A DNA stretch of 54,636 bases, taken from contig JAIXRW010000060.1 of assembly GCA_027484985.1 (NCBI GenBank), forward strand, positions 1 through 54,636. The letters run 5' to 3'. This document shows, one piece after another, positions 1 to 8,758 of this stretch. Each line of letters starts with the position of its first letter. Position 1 is the stretch's first letter. The notes beneath the pieces were generated by a model, which saw nothing but the letters and a program-made list of their open reading frames with translations, made no database searches and was not told the origin of the DNA. Position numbers and translations under genes: made by a program. The DNA comes from Rhodobacter sp. GTDB lineage: Bacteria; Pseudomonadota; Alphaproteobacteria; Rhodobacterales; Rhodobacteraceae.

Positions 1-819
1 ACCGACTGGCTGGCCGCGCATCTGCGCGACCCCGATCTGCGAATCCTCGATGCGTCATGGTATCTGCCCGATGCGGGGCGCAATGGGCGGGCTGAATATG
101 ATGCCGCCCATATTCCCGGCGCGCGGTTCTTCGACATCGACGAGATTTCGGACCACCGGTCGCAACTGCCCCATACCGTGCCGCCGGTCGAGAAATTCAT
201 GAGCCGGATGCGCGCCATGGGCGTGGGCGACGGCCATCAGGTCGTGGTCTATGACGGGGCGGGGCTGTTTTCGGCCGCCCGCGTGTGGTGGACCTTCCGG
301 CTGATGGGCAAGACGGATGTGGCGGTGCTGGACGGCGGTTTCCCCAAATGGCGGGCCGAGGGGCGCGAGGTGGAAGACCTGCCCCCCGTGGTGCGCGACC
401 GGCACATGACTGTCAGCCGCCAGAACCATCTGATCAAGGATGTGACGCAGGTGGCCCATGCCTCGAAACTGCGCGAGGCCGAGATCATCGATGCCCGTTC
501 CGCCGCGCGGTTCCGCGGCGAGGCGCCCGAGCCGCGGGCGGGGCTGCGGTCGGGCCATATTCCCCATTCGCGCAACGTGCCCTTTGCCACGCTTCTGAAC
601 GCGAACGGCACCATGAAAACCGTGCCCGAACTGAAACAGGTGTTGCAAGAGGCGGGGGTGGACCTGACCAAGCCCGCCATCACAACCTGCGGGTCGGGCG
701 TCACGGCGGCGATCATCACGCTCGCGCTCGAACGGATCGGCCACAGGAACCACGCGCTTTATGACGGGTCTTGGGCGGAATGGGGCATGTTTGACGACCT
801 GCCCGTCGAAAAAGGATAA
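1..819 (+). CDS. sseA: 3-mercaptopyruvate sulfurtransferase, 5' end cut by window edge
   Basis: Two-domain rhodanese that moves sulfur from 3-mercaptopyruvate or thiosulfate to thiol acceptors in the cytoplasm. The frame is open from base 1, so about ten N-terminal residues lie outside the window; 272 residues are visible against about 280 for the family. The N-terminal rhodanese domain includes DASWYLPD and AAHIPGARFFDID. The C-terminal domain carries the active-site loop CGSGVTA with the catalytic Cys codon at 688-690. CGSGVT is the loop typical of mercaptopyruvate sulfurtransferases rather than thiosulfate sulfurtransferases. The aminotransferase gene starts 3 nt after the stop, so the two are probably cotranscribed. 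Confidence 0.93.
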   Translation, partial: TDWLAAHLRDPDLRILDASWYLPDAGRNGRAEYDAAHIPGARFFDIDEISDHRSQLPHTVPPVEKFMSRMRAMGVGDGHQVVVYDGAGLFSAARVWWTFRLMGKTDVAVLDGGFPKWRAEGREVEDLPPVVRDRHMTVSRQNHLIKDVTQVAHASKLREAEIIDARSAARFRGEAPEPRAGLRSGHIPHSRNVPFATLLNANGTMKTVPELKQVLQEAGVDLTKPAITTCGSGVTAAIITLALERIGHRNHALYDGSWAEWGMFDDLPVEKG

Positions 820-822
820 CGC

Positions 823-2001
823 ATGTTCGACCTGTTGAAGGCCCAGCCGCAGGACAAGATCCTGCAACTAATCCAGATGTTCCGCGAGGATGCGCGGGAC
901 GGCAAGATCGACCTTGGGGTCGGTGTTTACAAGGACGCGACCGGCCTGACCCCGGTGATGCGGGCGGTGAAGGCGGCGGAAAAGAAGCTGTGGGAAACCG
1001 AGACCACCAAGACCTATACGGGCCTTGCGGGCGAGCCTGCCTATAACGCGGCGCTGTCGGGGATGATCCTTGGGGGTGCGGTGGGCATGGACCGCGTGGC
1101 CTCGGTCGCCACGCCCGGGGGCACGGGCGCGATCCGGCAGGCGCTGGAACTGGTCAAACTTGCCACGCCCGATGCCACGGTGTGGCTGTCGAACCCGACA
1201 TGGCCGAACCATCCGTCGATCATCAAATACCTTGGCATGAAGATGGCCGAGTACCGCTATTTCGATGCCGAAACGCGGGGCGTCGATTTCGCCGGGCTGA
1301 TGGCGGATTTGCAGGCCGTGCAGCCGGGCGATGTGGTGCTGCTGCATGGTTGCTGCCACAACCCGACGGGCGCAAACCTGACCGCCGCCGAATGGGATGC
1401 GGTGGTCACGCTGCTGGTTGCCAAGGGCGCGGTGCCGCTGGTGGACCTTGCCTATCAGGGGTTCGGCGACGGGCTCGAGGCCGATGCGGCGGCGACGCGG
1501 CTGGTGGCGAAGTCTTTCCCCGAGGTGCTGATTGCCGCGTCTTGCAGCAAGAACTTCGGCATCTACCGTGAACGCACGGGGATTCTGATCGGGATCGGTC
1601 AGGCGGCAGGCAAGGGCGTGTTGCAGGGCAACCTGAACTTCCTGAACCGACAGAACTTTAGCTTTCCGCCCGACCATGGCGCGCGGCTGGTGACGATGAT
1701 CCTTGAGGATGCAGGCCTTTGCGCCGACTGGAAGGCGGAACTGGAGGAGGTGCGGCTGAACATGCTGACCCTGCGCCAGTCTTTGGCCGACGAATTGCGC
1801 CGTGTCACCAATTCCGACCGCTTCGATTTCGTAGCCACCCATCGCGGCATGTTCAGCCGCCTTGGCCTGACCGAAGCGCAGGTGGTGCGTCTGCGGGAAG
1901 AGCATGGCATCTATATGGTGGGCGACAGCCGGATCAACATTGCGGGGCTGAACGCGCGGACCGTGCCGATCTTGGCGGCGGCGATCGCGCAGGTTTCCTG
2001 A
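823..2001 (+). CDS. aromatic amino acid / aspartate aminotransferase (class I, PLP)
   Basis: 392-residue class I aminotransferase of the AspC/TyrB group, which swaps the amino group between aspartate or aromatic amino acids and 2-oxoglutarate. Family signatures seen are IDLGVGVYKD near the N terminus, the GTGAIRQALE segment, HGCCHNPTGANL, DLAYQGFGDG, and the PLP-lysine region SCSKNFGIYRERTG. The start fits the usual N terminus (MFDLLKAQPQDKI). It follows sseA by 3 nt. Substrate preference (aspartate against tyrosine or phenylalanine) cannot be settled from sequence. A bidirectional terminator-like hairpin follows at 2022-2051. Confidence 0.93.
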   Translation: MFDLLKAQPQDKILQLIQMFREDARDGKIDLGVGVYKDATGLTPVMRAVKAAEKKLWETETTKTYTGLAGEPAYNAALSGMILGGAVGMDRVASVATPGGTGAIRQALELVKLATPDATVWLSNPTWPNHPSIIKYLGMKMAEYRYFDAETRGVDFAGLMADLQAVQPGDVVLLHGCCHNPTGANLTAAEWDAVVTLLVAKGAVPLVDLAYQGFGDGLEADAAATRLVAKSFPEVLIAASCSKNFGIYRERTGILIGIGQAAGKGVLQGNLNFLNRQNFSFPPDHGARLVTMILEDAGLCADWKAELEEVRLNMLTLRQSLADELRRVTNSDRFDFVATHRGMFSRLGLTEAQVVRLREEHGIYMVGDSRINIAGLNARTVPILAAAIAQVS

Positions 2002-2021
2002 ACCCTTCGGAAAAACAGAAA

Positions 2022-2051
2022 AAAGGCCCGTGCAGCGATGCGCGGGCCTTT
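2022..2051. terminator. bidirectional intrinsic terminator between aminotransferase and amtB
   Basis: Stem AAAGGCCCG (2022-2030) pairs with CGGGCCTTT (2043-2051), with extra GC pairing in the loop. An A-run lies just upstream on the plus strand and reads as a T-run for minus-strand transcripts. It sits between convergent genes and could end both. Confidence 0.75.
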
Positions 2052-2095
2052 CCAGTTTCGCCCAAGGGGGAGGATCCTTGGCCGCCGTATAGGGC

Positions 2096-2116
2096 GGGGC
2101 CGGCATGACCGGCCCC
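2096..2116 (-). terminator. GC hairpin just downstream of amtB
   Basis: Perfect 8-bp stem GGGGCCGG (2096-2103) / CCGGCCCC (2109-2116) with loop CATGA, 7 nt past the amtB stop. There is no clear U-run, so this may be a 3' stabiliser or part of a tandem terminator with 2022-2051. Confidence 0.5.
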
Positions 2117-2123
2117 GAACGCG

Positions 2124-3542
2124 TCACATGTTGTAGGCGCTTTCGCCGTGCGAGGTCTGGTCCAGACCCTGCCGTTCATCCTCGACCGCAGGGCGCAGGC
2201 CAAAGACCATGTCGATCAGCTTGAACAGGACGAAAGACACCACGCCTGTCCAAACCACCGTCAGGGCAACCGCCTTGATCTGGGTGATCACCTGCGCGGT
2301 CATGTCATAGGCGCCCGGGACGGCCGGAAAGACGGTGTAGTCGAAGAAGCCCTGACCGCCCAGCGCGGGGGCCGCCACGATACCGGTGCCGATGGCCCCG
2401 ATGATGCCACCCACGCCATGCACGCCAAAGACATCAAGGCTGTCGTCATACGAGAACTTCGATTTCACCACCGACACGAAGAAATAGCAGACCGGCGACA
2501 CGACAAGCCCGAGGATGATCGAGGTCATCGGCGCCGCAAAGCCCGAGGCGGGGGTGATGGCGACCAGACCTGCAACCGCGCCCGTCACCGCGCCCAGAAG
2601 CGAGGGGCGGCCATGGTGCAGCTGTTCCACGATGCTCCACGACAGGGCAGCGGCGGCGGTGGCGACGAAGGTGTTGATGAAGGCCAGCGCGGCAAGGCTG
2701 TTGGCTTCGAGGTTGGAACCGGCGTTGAAGCCGAACCAGCCCACCCACAGAAGCGACGCGCCGATCATCGTCATGGTCAGGCTGTGGGGCGGCATCGCCT
2801 CTTTGTTGTGGCCGATGCGCTTGCCGATCACGAGACAGCCGACAAGACCCGCGATGCCTGCGTTGATGTGAACCACCGTGCCGCCAGCAAAGTCGAGCGC
2901 ACCCCAGCCCCACAGGAGCCCGTGATCGCCCGGATTGTCAGGCAGGAAGTCCGGGCCGGACCAGTACCAGACCATATGCGCGATGGGCAGATAGGCGAAC
3001 AGCAGCCACAGCACCGAAAACAGCATCAGCGGCCAGAACTTGATGCGTTCGGCAAAAGCGCCGACGATCAGGCCGGGGGTGATGCAGGCAAAGGTCATCT
3101 GGAAGATGACGAAGGCATATTCGGGGATATAGACATTGTTCGAGAAGGTCGCGGCATAGGTCGTCGCATCCACGCCCGACAAGAAGGCCTTGGACAGACC
3201 GCCGATGAATGGGTTGCCGCTGGTAAAGGCAAGGCTGTAGCCGCAGACCACCCAGACGATGGCGGCGATCGACACGATCATAAAGACCTGCATCAGCACC
3301 GACAGCATGTTCTTGGTGCGGACAAGGCCGCCATAAAACAGCGCCAGCGCGGGGATCGACATCAGCAGCACAAGGGCCGAGCTGACCAGCATCCACGTCG
3401 TGTCGCCCTTGTTCACCATGCCCGCCATGGCGGCGGCATCCGGCGCCTTGATCGGCCCCGCCGCTTCCTGCGCCAGCGCGGGCAACGCGGCTGCCAGACT
3501 GGCAAGTGCCGCAAGGCCGCTCAGTTTCGACATCGTTTTCAT
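2124..3542 (-). CDS. amtB: ammonium transporter AmtB
   Basis: Inner-membrane ammonium channel of the Amt/MEP/Rh family, 472 residues. The chosen start at 3542 gives a cleavable signal peptide (MKTMSKLSGLAALASLAAALPALAQ), as is normal for bacterial AmtB; the frame stays open upstream, but those codons overlap the glnK 3' end and do not look like signal peptide. The body has about 11 hydrophobic helices. The pore twin-histidine region is visible as AHMVWYWSG and VFGVHGVGG. It lies 28 nt downstream of glnK in the same orientation, the classic glnK-amtB operon in which GlnK plugs the channel when nitrogen is plentiful. Confidence 0.95.
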   Translation of the reverse strand: MKTMSKLSGLAALASLAAALPALAQEAAGPIKAPDAAAMAGMVNKGDTTWMLVSSALVLLMSIPALALFYGGLVRTKNMLSVLMQVFMIVSIAAIVWVVCGYSLAFTSGNPFIGGLSKAFLSGVDATTYAATFSNNVYIPEYAFVIFQMTFACITPGLIVGAFAERIKFWPLMLFSVLWLLFAYLPIAHMVWYWSGPDFLPDNPGDHGLLWGWGALDFAGGTVVHINAGIAGLVGCLVIGKRIGHNKEAMPPHSLTMTMIGASLLWVGWFGFNAGSNLEANSLAALAFINTFVATAAAALSWSIVEQLHHGRPSLLGAVTGAVAGLVAITPASGFAAPMTSIILGLVVSPVCYFFVSVVKSKFSYDDSLDVFGVHGVGGIIGAIGTGIVAAPALGGQGFFDYTVFPAVPGAYDMTAQVITQIKAVALTVVWTGVVSFVLFKLIDMVFGLRPAVEDERQGLDQTSHGESAYNM

Positions 3543-3570
3543 TGTTCCGGTATCCCCTTCCCGCATACTG

Positions 3571-3909
3571 TCAAAGCGCGTCGTCATCGGTTTCCCCCGT
3601 GCGGACGCGCACGGCGTGCTGGACATCCAGCACAAAGATCTTGCCGTCCCCGATCTTGTCGGTCTTGGCGGTGGTGCGGATCGTCTCGACGACCTGTTCG
3701 GCCAGCGAATCCGCAACCACGATTTCCAGCCGGACCTTCGGGACGAAATTCACCGCATATTCCGCGCCGCGATAGATTTCGGTATGGCCCGATTGCGAAC
3801 CGAAACCCTTGATCTCGGTCACCATCATTCCGCGCACGCCGATGGTGGTCAGCGCCTCGCGCACCTCTTCCAGCTTGAACGGCTTGATTGCTGCTATGAT
3901 GAGTTTCAC
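3571..3909 (-). CDS. glnK: nitrogen regulatory protein PII (GlnK/GlnB family), GTG start
   Basis: 112-residue PII signal protein that senses ATP/ADP and 2-oxoglutarate and controls AmtB, and often NtrB and GlnE. The start is GTG at 3909 with a good Shine-Dalgarno (AAGGGGAAC), giving the canonical N terminus MKLIIAAIKPFKLEEVREAL. The T-loop reads GHTEIYRGAEY with Tyr51 in the exact uridylylation position. The B-loop/C-terminal part KTDKIGDGKIFV is also intact. The linked amtB supports GlnK over GlnB, although the two are hard to tell apart by sequence. The GCACAA-rich upstream region at 4025-4059 may be a control site. Confidence 0.94.
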   Translation of the reverse strand: MKLIIAAIKPFKLEEVREALTTIGVRGMMVTEIKGFGSQSGHTEIYRGAEYAVNFVPKVRLEIVVADSLAEQVVETIRTTAKTDKIGDGKIFVLDVQHAVRVRTGETDDDAL

Positions 3910-4024
3910 GTCGTTCCCCTTCGTTTGGCGGAACCCCGAAAGGTTCTTGCCCCCATCAGGCGCACAGCGACAGGCCCGCACAAGAAAGCGAGGCGTGACA
4001 AAGGGCGGGGAAAACCCGCTGGTT

Positions 4025-4059
4025 GCACAAATTTTACACTTATTGTGCGCTTTGCACAA
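4025..4059. promoter_or_regulatory. GCACAA/TTGTGC repeat cluster upstream of glnK
   Basis: Three copies of one hexamer occur within 35 bp: GCACAA at 4025-4030, TTGTGC at 4043-4048 and GCACAA at 4054-4059. The last two form an inverted repeat with a 5-nt spacer. The stretch is AT-rich in a GC-rich genome and lies between the divergent genes glnK and the PBP gene. It resembles but does not match the NtrC consensus (TGCACC-N5-GGTGCA), so the regulator is unknown. Confidence 0.35.
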
Positions 4060-4166
4060 AATTCAGGCGCATCGCAGACGCGAATCGCGGTGAAGGCCCC
4101 CTCAACATTCCGCGTGGCGCTGTGTAGATTGCTGCAAAATCCGGCACGAGCAGCAGGCGGAAACAC

Positions 4167-6506
4167 ATGGCATCCACGGGCAAAGGCAGGCCACTGGTGG
4201 CGGAACGGCGCTATCCGGCCGGCACGGGCGGCAAGCCGCCATCGCGCGGCGGTGGGGGCAATTCGGGTGGCGGTTCGGGGGGCGGCCCGCGCAAACCCGC
4301 CCCGAAACGCGCCGCACCGCGCCCCCCCGCCCGCAAGCGCGGGCTGATCGAGCGGCTGGTCTTTGGCACGATCGGGCTTTTGTGGCGGTTCGTCTGGGGC
4401 ATCACCAAGGTCACGGTGGTGACGCTTGCGCTGATCCTTGGCGTGGCGGTCAGCTATTTCTATGCCCAGCTTCCCCCCATGGCCGACCTGATCGACGCCC
4501 GCGCCAAGGGGTCGGTCACGCTGCTGGATCAGGATGACAAGGTCTTTGCGTGGCGCGGCGAAACCTTTGGCGGCATGATCACGGCCGAAACCGTTTCGCC
4601 CTATCTGAAAAACGCCGTCGTCGCGACCGAGGACCGCCGCTTTTACCGCCATTTCGGCATCAGCCCGCGTGGCATCGCCTCGGCCATCCGCATCAACCTG
4701 TCCGAGGGGCGCGGCCCGCTGGAAGGCAATGGCGGATCAACCATCACCCAGCAGGTGGCCAAGCTTTTGTGTCTGGGTGTGGCCTATGACCAGACACGAT
4801 GGAAATCGGAAGCCGACTATGAGGCCGACTGCCGCAAGGGTGGCATCGCCCGCAAGATCAAGGAAGTTCCCTTCGCCATCGCGATGGAGGCGAAGTATTC
4901 CAAGAACGATATCCTGACGATCTATTTCAACCGCGCCTATCTGGGCGCGGGGGCGCGCGGCTTCGAAGCCGCTGCCCAGCGCTATTTCGGCAAATCGGCC
5001 AATACCGTCACCCCCGCCGAAGCGGCGATGCTGGCAGGGCTGCTCAAGGCGCCATCGACCTTTGCGCCCACCAACAACCTTGATCGCGCCCGCGCCCGTG
5101 CCAATGTCGTGGTGGGCCTGATGGAGGAGCAAGGCTACCTGACCAAGGCCGAAGCCGACGAGGCGCGCGCCCGTCCCGCCCAGCTAAGCGCGGCGGCGGC
5201 GACCAAATCGGGCGGCTACTTTGCCGATTGGGTGATGGAAACCGCCCCGTCCTATTTCACATCCGACACGACCGAGGATGTAGTGATCCGCACCACCCTT
5301 GACCAGCGGATGCAGAAAGCGGCCGAGGATGCGGTGGCCGATGTGTTCGACAACAAGCTGAAAAAGGGATCGAACGCGCAGACCGCCGTGGTGGTGATGG
5401 CGGCCGATGGCGCCGTGAAGGCCATGGTCGGCGGGCGCAAGACGGAAATGGCGGGGTCATTCAACCGCGCCACGCAGGCGCTGCGGCAAACCGGATCGGC
5501 CTTCAAACCCTTTGTCTATGCCGCCGCCCTCGATCTGGGCTGGAGCCCGATGGACTATGTGGAAGACACGCCCCTGACCCTGAACATCCCCGGATCGGGG
5601 GCTTGGACGCCATCGAATTACGATAAGGAATTCAAGGGCCTGATCACCCTGACACAGGCGCTTGAGGAAAGCCGCAACATCCCCGCTGTCAAGGTATCCG
5701 AAGCTGTGGGCCGCGATCTGGTGCGGCAGGTGGCGGCGGGTTTCGGCATCGAATCCGACCTTGCCGCAGGGCCCGCGCTGGCACTGGGGGCATCCGAGGC
5801 GACCCTGCTCGAGATGACGGGGGCCTATGCGGGCATCCTGAACGGCGGGTCGGCGGTGAAACCCTATGGTCTGGTCGATCTGCGTCTGCAAGGCGAGGCG
5901 GAACCGCTGATGGGTGCTGCGGGGGGCATCGGGGAGCGGGTGATACAGGAAAGCTCGGCGCGCGAGTTGACCTGGATGATGACGCAGGTGGTGGAACATG
6001 GCACCGGCGGGCGGGCGCGCCTGCCCGACCGTCAGGTCGCCGGCAAGACCGGCACCACCCAAGCCGCGCGCGATGCGTGGTTCGTGGGATTTACCGCCGA
6101 TTATGTGGTCGGTGTGTGGATGGGCTATGACGACAACAAACCCCTGACAGGCGTGACGGGCGGCGGCATCCCCGCCGAAATCTGGCACGAGGTGATGGTG
6201 CGCGTGAACGACGGCGTGCCGCCAAAACCCCTGCCGCTGATCGTGCCCGAAGCCAAGGCCCCGCCCCTGCCCGGCACCGAACCCACCCCGCTTCCCCCCG
6301 GTGCGGTGGCCGATGGCGGCATCGATACCAATGGCGACGGCATCGCCGATGCCTGGCCCGTCGATCCCAACGACCCGAACGCCGCCCTTGCCCAGCAACG
6401 CCGCACCCCTGCGCCCGCCGCGCCCGCCCCCGCCCAGACCGGCCGCGACCGCAGCACCGAAGACCCGGTGCAATCGCTGCTGAAAGACCTGCTTGGCATC
6501 AATTAG
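4167..6506 (+). CDS. bifunctional penicillin-binding protein 1A-type (GT51 transglycosylase + transpeptidase)
   Basis: 779-residue class A PBP that polymerises and cross-links peptidoglycan at the inner membrane. In order: a cytoplasmic Gly/Pro/Arg-rich tail (about 1-60), one membrane helix (about 79-100), a GT51 glycosyltransferase with ATEDRRFYRHFG (catalytic Glu near 155) and GGSTITQQVAK, then a transpeptidase with the SxxK motif at Ser444 (TGSAFKPF), an SRN motif (EESRNIPAV) and KTG at Lys627 (AGKTGTT). An unusual tail follows: a Pro-rich linker, then DTNGDGIADAWPVDPNDPN from about 720, which looks like a type-3 thrombospondin/EF-like calcium loop, then a Pro/Ala linker and a short end. 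It has its own promoter region shared with divergent glnK. Confidence 0.95.
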   Translation: MASTGKGRPLVAERRYPAGTGGKPPSRGGGGNSGGGSGGGPRKPAPKRAAPRPPARKRGLIERLVFGTIGLLWRFVWGITKVTVVTLALILGVAVSYFYAQLPPMADLIDARAKGSVTLLDQDDKVFAWRGETFGGMITAETVSPYLKNAVVATEDRRFYRHFGISPRGIASAIRINLSEGRGPLEGNGGSTITQQVAKLLCLGVAYDQTRWKSEADYEADCRKGGIARKIKEVPFAIAMEAKYSKNDILTIYFNRAYLGAGARGFEAAAQRYFGKSANTVTPAEAAMLAGLLKAPSTFAPTNNLDRARARANVVVGLMEEQGYLTKAEADEARARPAQLSAAAATKSGGYFADWVMETAPSYFTSDTTEDVVIRTTLDQRMQKAAEDAVADVFDNKLKKGSNAQTAVVVMAADGAVKAMVGGRKTEMAGSFNRATQALRQTGSAFKPFVYAAALDLGWSPMDYVEDTPLTLNIPGSGAWTPSNYDKEFKGLITLTQALEESRNIPAVKVSEAVGRDLVRQVAAGFGIESDLAAGPALALGASEATLLEMTGAYAGILNGGSAVKPYGLVDLRLQGEAEPLMGAAGGIGERVIQESSARELTWMMTQVVEHGTGGRARLPDRQVAGKTGTTQAARDAWFVGFTADYVVGVWMGYDDNKPLTGVTGGGIPAEIWHEVMVRVNDGVPPKPLPLIVPEAKAPPLPGTEPTPLPPGAVADGGIDTNGDGIADAWPVDPNDPNAALAQQRRTPAPAAPAPAQTGRDRSTEDPVQSLLKDLLGIN

Positions 6507-6640
6507 GAACTGGGCCCCCCTTCATCCTTGCCACAAATACTCAACGTCGCGGCATCGGCCAAAACAGGCCGCCGCGGGGATTTTTCATGCCAAGGGCGCG
6601 AAAAGCGCCCTATCCTTGTCCCATCAAACAGGAGCGCCCC

Positions 6641-7114
6641 ATGGCCAAGAACACCATCTGCCTTTGGTATGACCGCGATGCCGAAGCCGCCGCGCGGTTC
6701 TATGCCGAAACCTTTCCCGACAGCGCCGTCAGGGCCGTTCACCGCGCCCCTGCCGATTACCCCTCGGGCAGTGCGGGCGATGTGCTGACGGTCGAGTTTA
6801 CCGTGGCCGGTGTGGCCTGCCTTGGGCTGAATGGCGGGCCGGCCTTTCCGCAATCCGAGGCTTTTTCCTTCCAGATCATGACCGAGGATCAAGAGGAAAC
6901 CGACCGCTACTGGAATGCCATTACCGGCAATGGCGGCGCGGCCAGCGCCTGTGGCTGGTGCCGCGACCGCTGGGGTGTGAACTGGCAGATCACGCCGCGC
7001 GTGCTGACCGAGGCCATCGCCAAGGGCGGGGCCGTGGCCGAACGCGCCTTTGGCGCGATGATGGAGATGGGCAAGATCGACATCGCAGGCATCGAAGCCG
7101 CCATCCGCGGCTGA
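6641..7114 (+). CDS. VOC-superfamily (PhnB/3-demethylubiquinone-methyltransferase-like) protein
   Basis: 157 residues. MAKNTICLWYDRDAEAAARFYAETFPDS is the typical opening of the PhnB-like/glyoxalase-fold family, followed by SFQIMTEDQEETDRYWNAI and a WGVNWQITPRVL signature. The ATG at 6641 has GGAGCG 7 nt upstream; the frame extends a little further 5' but without a ribosome site. The fold usually binds a metal or small ligand, and no substrate can be assigned. It stands alone between the PBP gene and the convergent mlaC, ending before the hairpin at 7130-7152. Confidence 0.85.
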   Translation: MAKNTICLWYDRDAEAAARFYAETFPDSAVRAVHRAPADYPSGSAGDVLTVEFTVAGVACLGLNGGPAFPQSEAFSFQIMTEDQEETDRYWNAITGNGGAASACGWCRDRWGVNWQITPRVLTEAIAKGGAVAERAFGAMMEMGKIDIAGIEAAIRG

Positions 7115-7129
7115 TGCGTCCCGCCTGTC

Positions 7130-7152
7130 GGGTGCGCCGCCGTGGCGCACCC
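7130..7152. terminator. hairpin between convergent VOC gene and mlaC
   Basis: Perfect 9-bp stem GGGTGCGCC (7130-7138) / GGCGCACCC (7144-7152) with a 5-nt loop, placed midway between the two stops. It lacks a clear U-run. Confidence 0.55.
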
Positions 7153-7163
7153 CGCGCAAACGC

Positions 7164-7781
7164 TTACAGCGTCTGCAACTGTGCGATCAGCTTGTCGAGA
7201 TCGCCGCCATTCTGGTCCAACAGCGCGCCAATCTCGGTCCGCTCCGAGGCGAGCATGTTCACGCCTTCGATGATGATGTTGAAAAACAGGTTGCGCCCCG
7301 ATTTGTCCGCGACATGCCACCGCAGGTCAAAGGGCGCATCGCCCTTCAGCGTGGCGACCGAGATCACCTCGTAATAGCTTTTGATCGGCTTGGCATCGAC
7401 CACCTCGATCTTGCCGCCGATGAATTCGCGGAAGCGGCGGCCGTATTTGCGGCTGATATAGCCCTGATAGGCCTTGGTGAAGGCCGTCATCTGCGCCGGA
7501 CTGGCCGACCGCGCCGCCACCCCCAGCGCCGAGCGCGCGATCACCGGCACATCGGCATAGGTGACGAACAGCTTTTCGAAATCGCCGAACATCTGCTGTT
7601 CCGACCGGCCCGAACTGATGATGCCGTTCACATCGGCCACCGCCTTGTCGATCAGGGACCGCGCCTGATCGACATCGAGCGCCGCCGCGGGCAGCGGCAG
7701 GGCAAAGGCCGCCGAAGCCGCCAGCGCGACCGAGGTGAAACCGCGCCGTGTCAGACGAAGGGAAGAGCCATCATTGTGCAT
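7164..7781 (-). CDS. mlaC: MlaC/Ttg2D-family phospholipid-binding periplasmic protein
   Basis: 205 residues. MlaC-type proteins ferry phospholipid between the outer-membrane lipoprotein MlaA and the inner-membrane MlaFEDB transporter. The start at 7781 gives LTRRGFTSVALAASAAFALPLPAAALD, a signal peptide with a twin-arginine-like RRGF motif. Family features are the repeated IDKAVADVNGI helices, YISRKYGRRFREF, and the W-H-V-A-D-K-SGR...F-F-NIIIEGVNML segment. It overlaps the 3' end of mlaA by 11 nt, so the two are translationally coupled. The mlaFED genes are not in the window. Confidence 0.9.
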   Translation of the reverse strand: MHNDGSSLRLTRRGFTSVALAASAAFALPLPAAALDVDQARSLIDKAVADVNGIISSGRSEQQMFGDFEKLFVTYADVPVIARSALGVAARSASPAQMTAFTKAYQGYISRKYGRRFREFIGGKIEVVDAKPIKSYYEVISVATLKGDAPFDLRWHVADKSGRNLFFNIIIEGVNMLASERTEIGALLDQNGGDLDKLIAQLQTL

Positions 7782-8568
7782 AGGGATCCTCGAAATTGGC
7801 ATCATCGACCGCGCCGTCCGCGCCGCCCGTCTGGCCCAGTTCGAACCGCCGGTTCTGTAGGTAAAGCAGGCGCGCCTGCGCGTAGCTGTCAGCACTTCCG
7901 TATAGAATCGAATCGAGCGTAGCGGAATAGCGCGCCCGATCACCAAGCCTTGAGGCGACCTTGGCCCCCGTCATCCAATAGGTTTCGGGCCGTTCCAGCA
8001 CCAGCCGCAGCGGGTTCAGCACCATATCGGCCACCGTGCCCGCGAAATCGCGTGTGGTGGACGGGCCAAGCAGGGGCAGTTCGACATAGCGCCCCTCTTT
8101 CGCGCCCCAGACATGCAGCGTCTCGCCGAAATCGGTGGGGGCATCCTTCAGCCCCATCGCGGTGGCGGGGTCAAACAGCCCGCCGATGCCGATCGTGCTG
8201 TTGATGACAAAGCGCATGCCGTTCTGCATCGCCCCGGCCGGATTGCCCTGCAACAGGCCGTTGACCACATCGCCCGGCCCGTCAAGGTTTGATGCGAAAT
8301 TCTGCACCCCTTCCGCCACCGGTTCGGGCACGACATCTCCATAGGCCGAGGACAGCGGTTTCAGCAGCGTCTTGTCCATCACGACGTTGAAGCCGTGGAC
8401 CTTGCGGTTCACCGCCTCGTTCGGGTCGTAAATTCCCTTCGGCGCGGGTGCCGGCGCGCAGCCCTGCACGGCACCGGCAACAATCAGCCCGAAACCGGCC
8501 AGAAGGCCGCGGAGGCGGGCAGATTTCCGGTAGCGGAAGAAAGAAAGGGATGGAGTTTGGCGGATCAT
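7771..8568 (-). CDS. mlaA: MlaA (VacJ) outer-membrane lipoprotein
   Basis: 265 residues. MlaA removes misplaced phospholipid from the outer leaflet of the outer membrane and hands it to MlaC. The start at 8568 gives a short basic N terminus, a hydrophobic stretch and the lipobox AVQGC with Cys37 as the lipidation site; longer in-frame starts upstream spoil this signal. Family motifs are YDPNEAVNRKVHGFN, VNGLLQGNPAGA, INSTIGIGGLFDPATAMGL, DFGETLHVWG and YVELPLLGPSTTRD. First gene of an mlaA-mlaC pair, divergent from the type I secretion genes. Confidence 0.95.
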   Translation of the reverse strand: MIRQTPSLSFFRYRKSARLRGLLAGFGLIVAGAVQGCAPAPAPKGIYDPNEAVNRKVHGFNVVMDKTLLKPLSSAYGDVVPEPVAEGVQNFASNLDGPGDVVNGLLQGNPAGAMQNGMRFVINSTIGIGGLFDPATAMGLKDAPTDFGETLHVWGAKEGRYVELPLLGPSTTRDFAGTVADMVLNPLRLVLERPETYWMTGAKVASRLGDRARYSATLDSILYGSADSYAQARLLYLQNRRFELGQTGGADGAVDDANFEDPYAQ

Positions 8569-8758
8569 CTTTCTACTTTCGCTGCAACCGAACAGCCCAT
8601 ATGGGGTCTTCAAGGCATCTTTACAGAATGAGGCTAGCCATACGCCCGCTGGCCTTCGCAGACAACCGGACAATCGTGTTTCCGGTATCGGGCGGCGCGG
8701 AAAGCCGCCATGTTTCCCCACAATACACGCAGTTTTTACGGTAGATGAGGTTTGACGG

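Noticed and set aside
2148..3812. Long plus-strand reading frame of 554 codons opposite amtB/glnK
   Set aside because: Composition is Arg/His/Gln/Asp-rich as expected for the mirror of a membrane-protein gene in GC-rich DNA, and the minus strand has clear AmtB and PII signatures.
3910..4166. Sigma-54 promoter for glnK
   Set aside because: No TGGCAC-N5-TTGC match was found on either strand; Rhodobacter-type NtrC is known to use sigma-70 promoters in any case.
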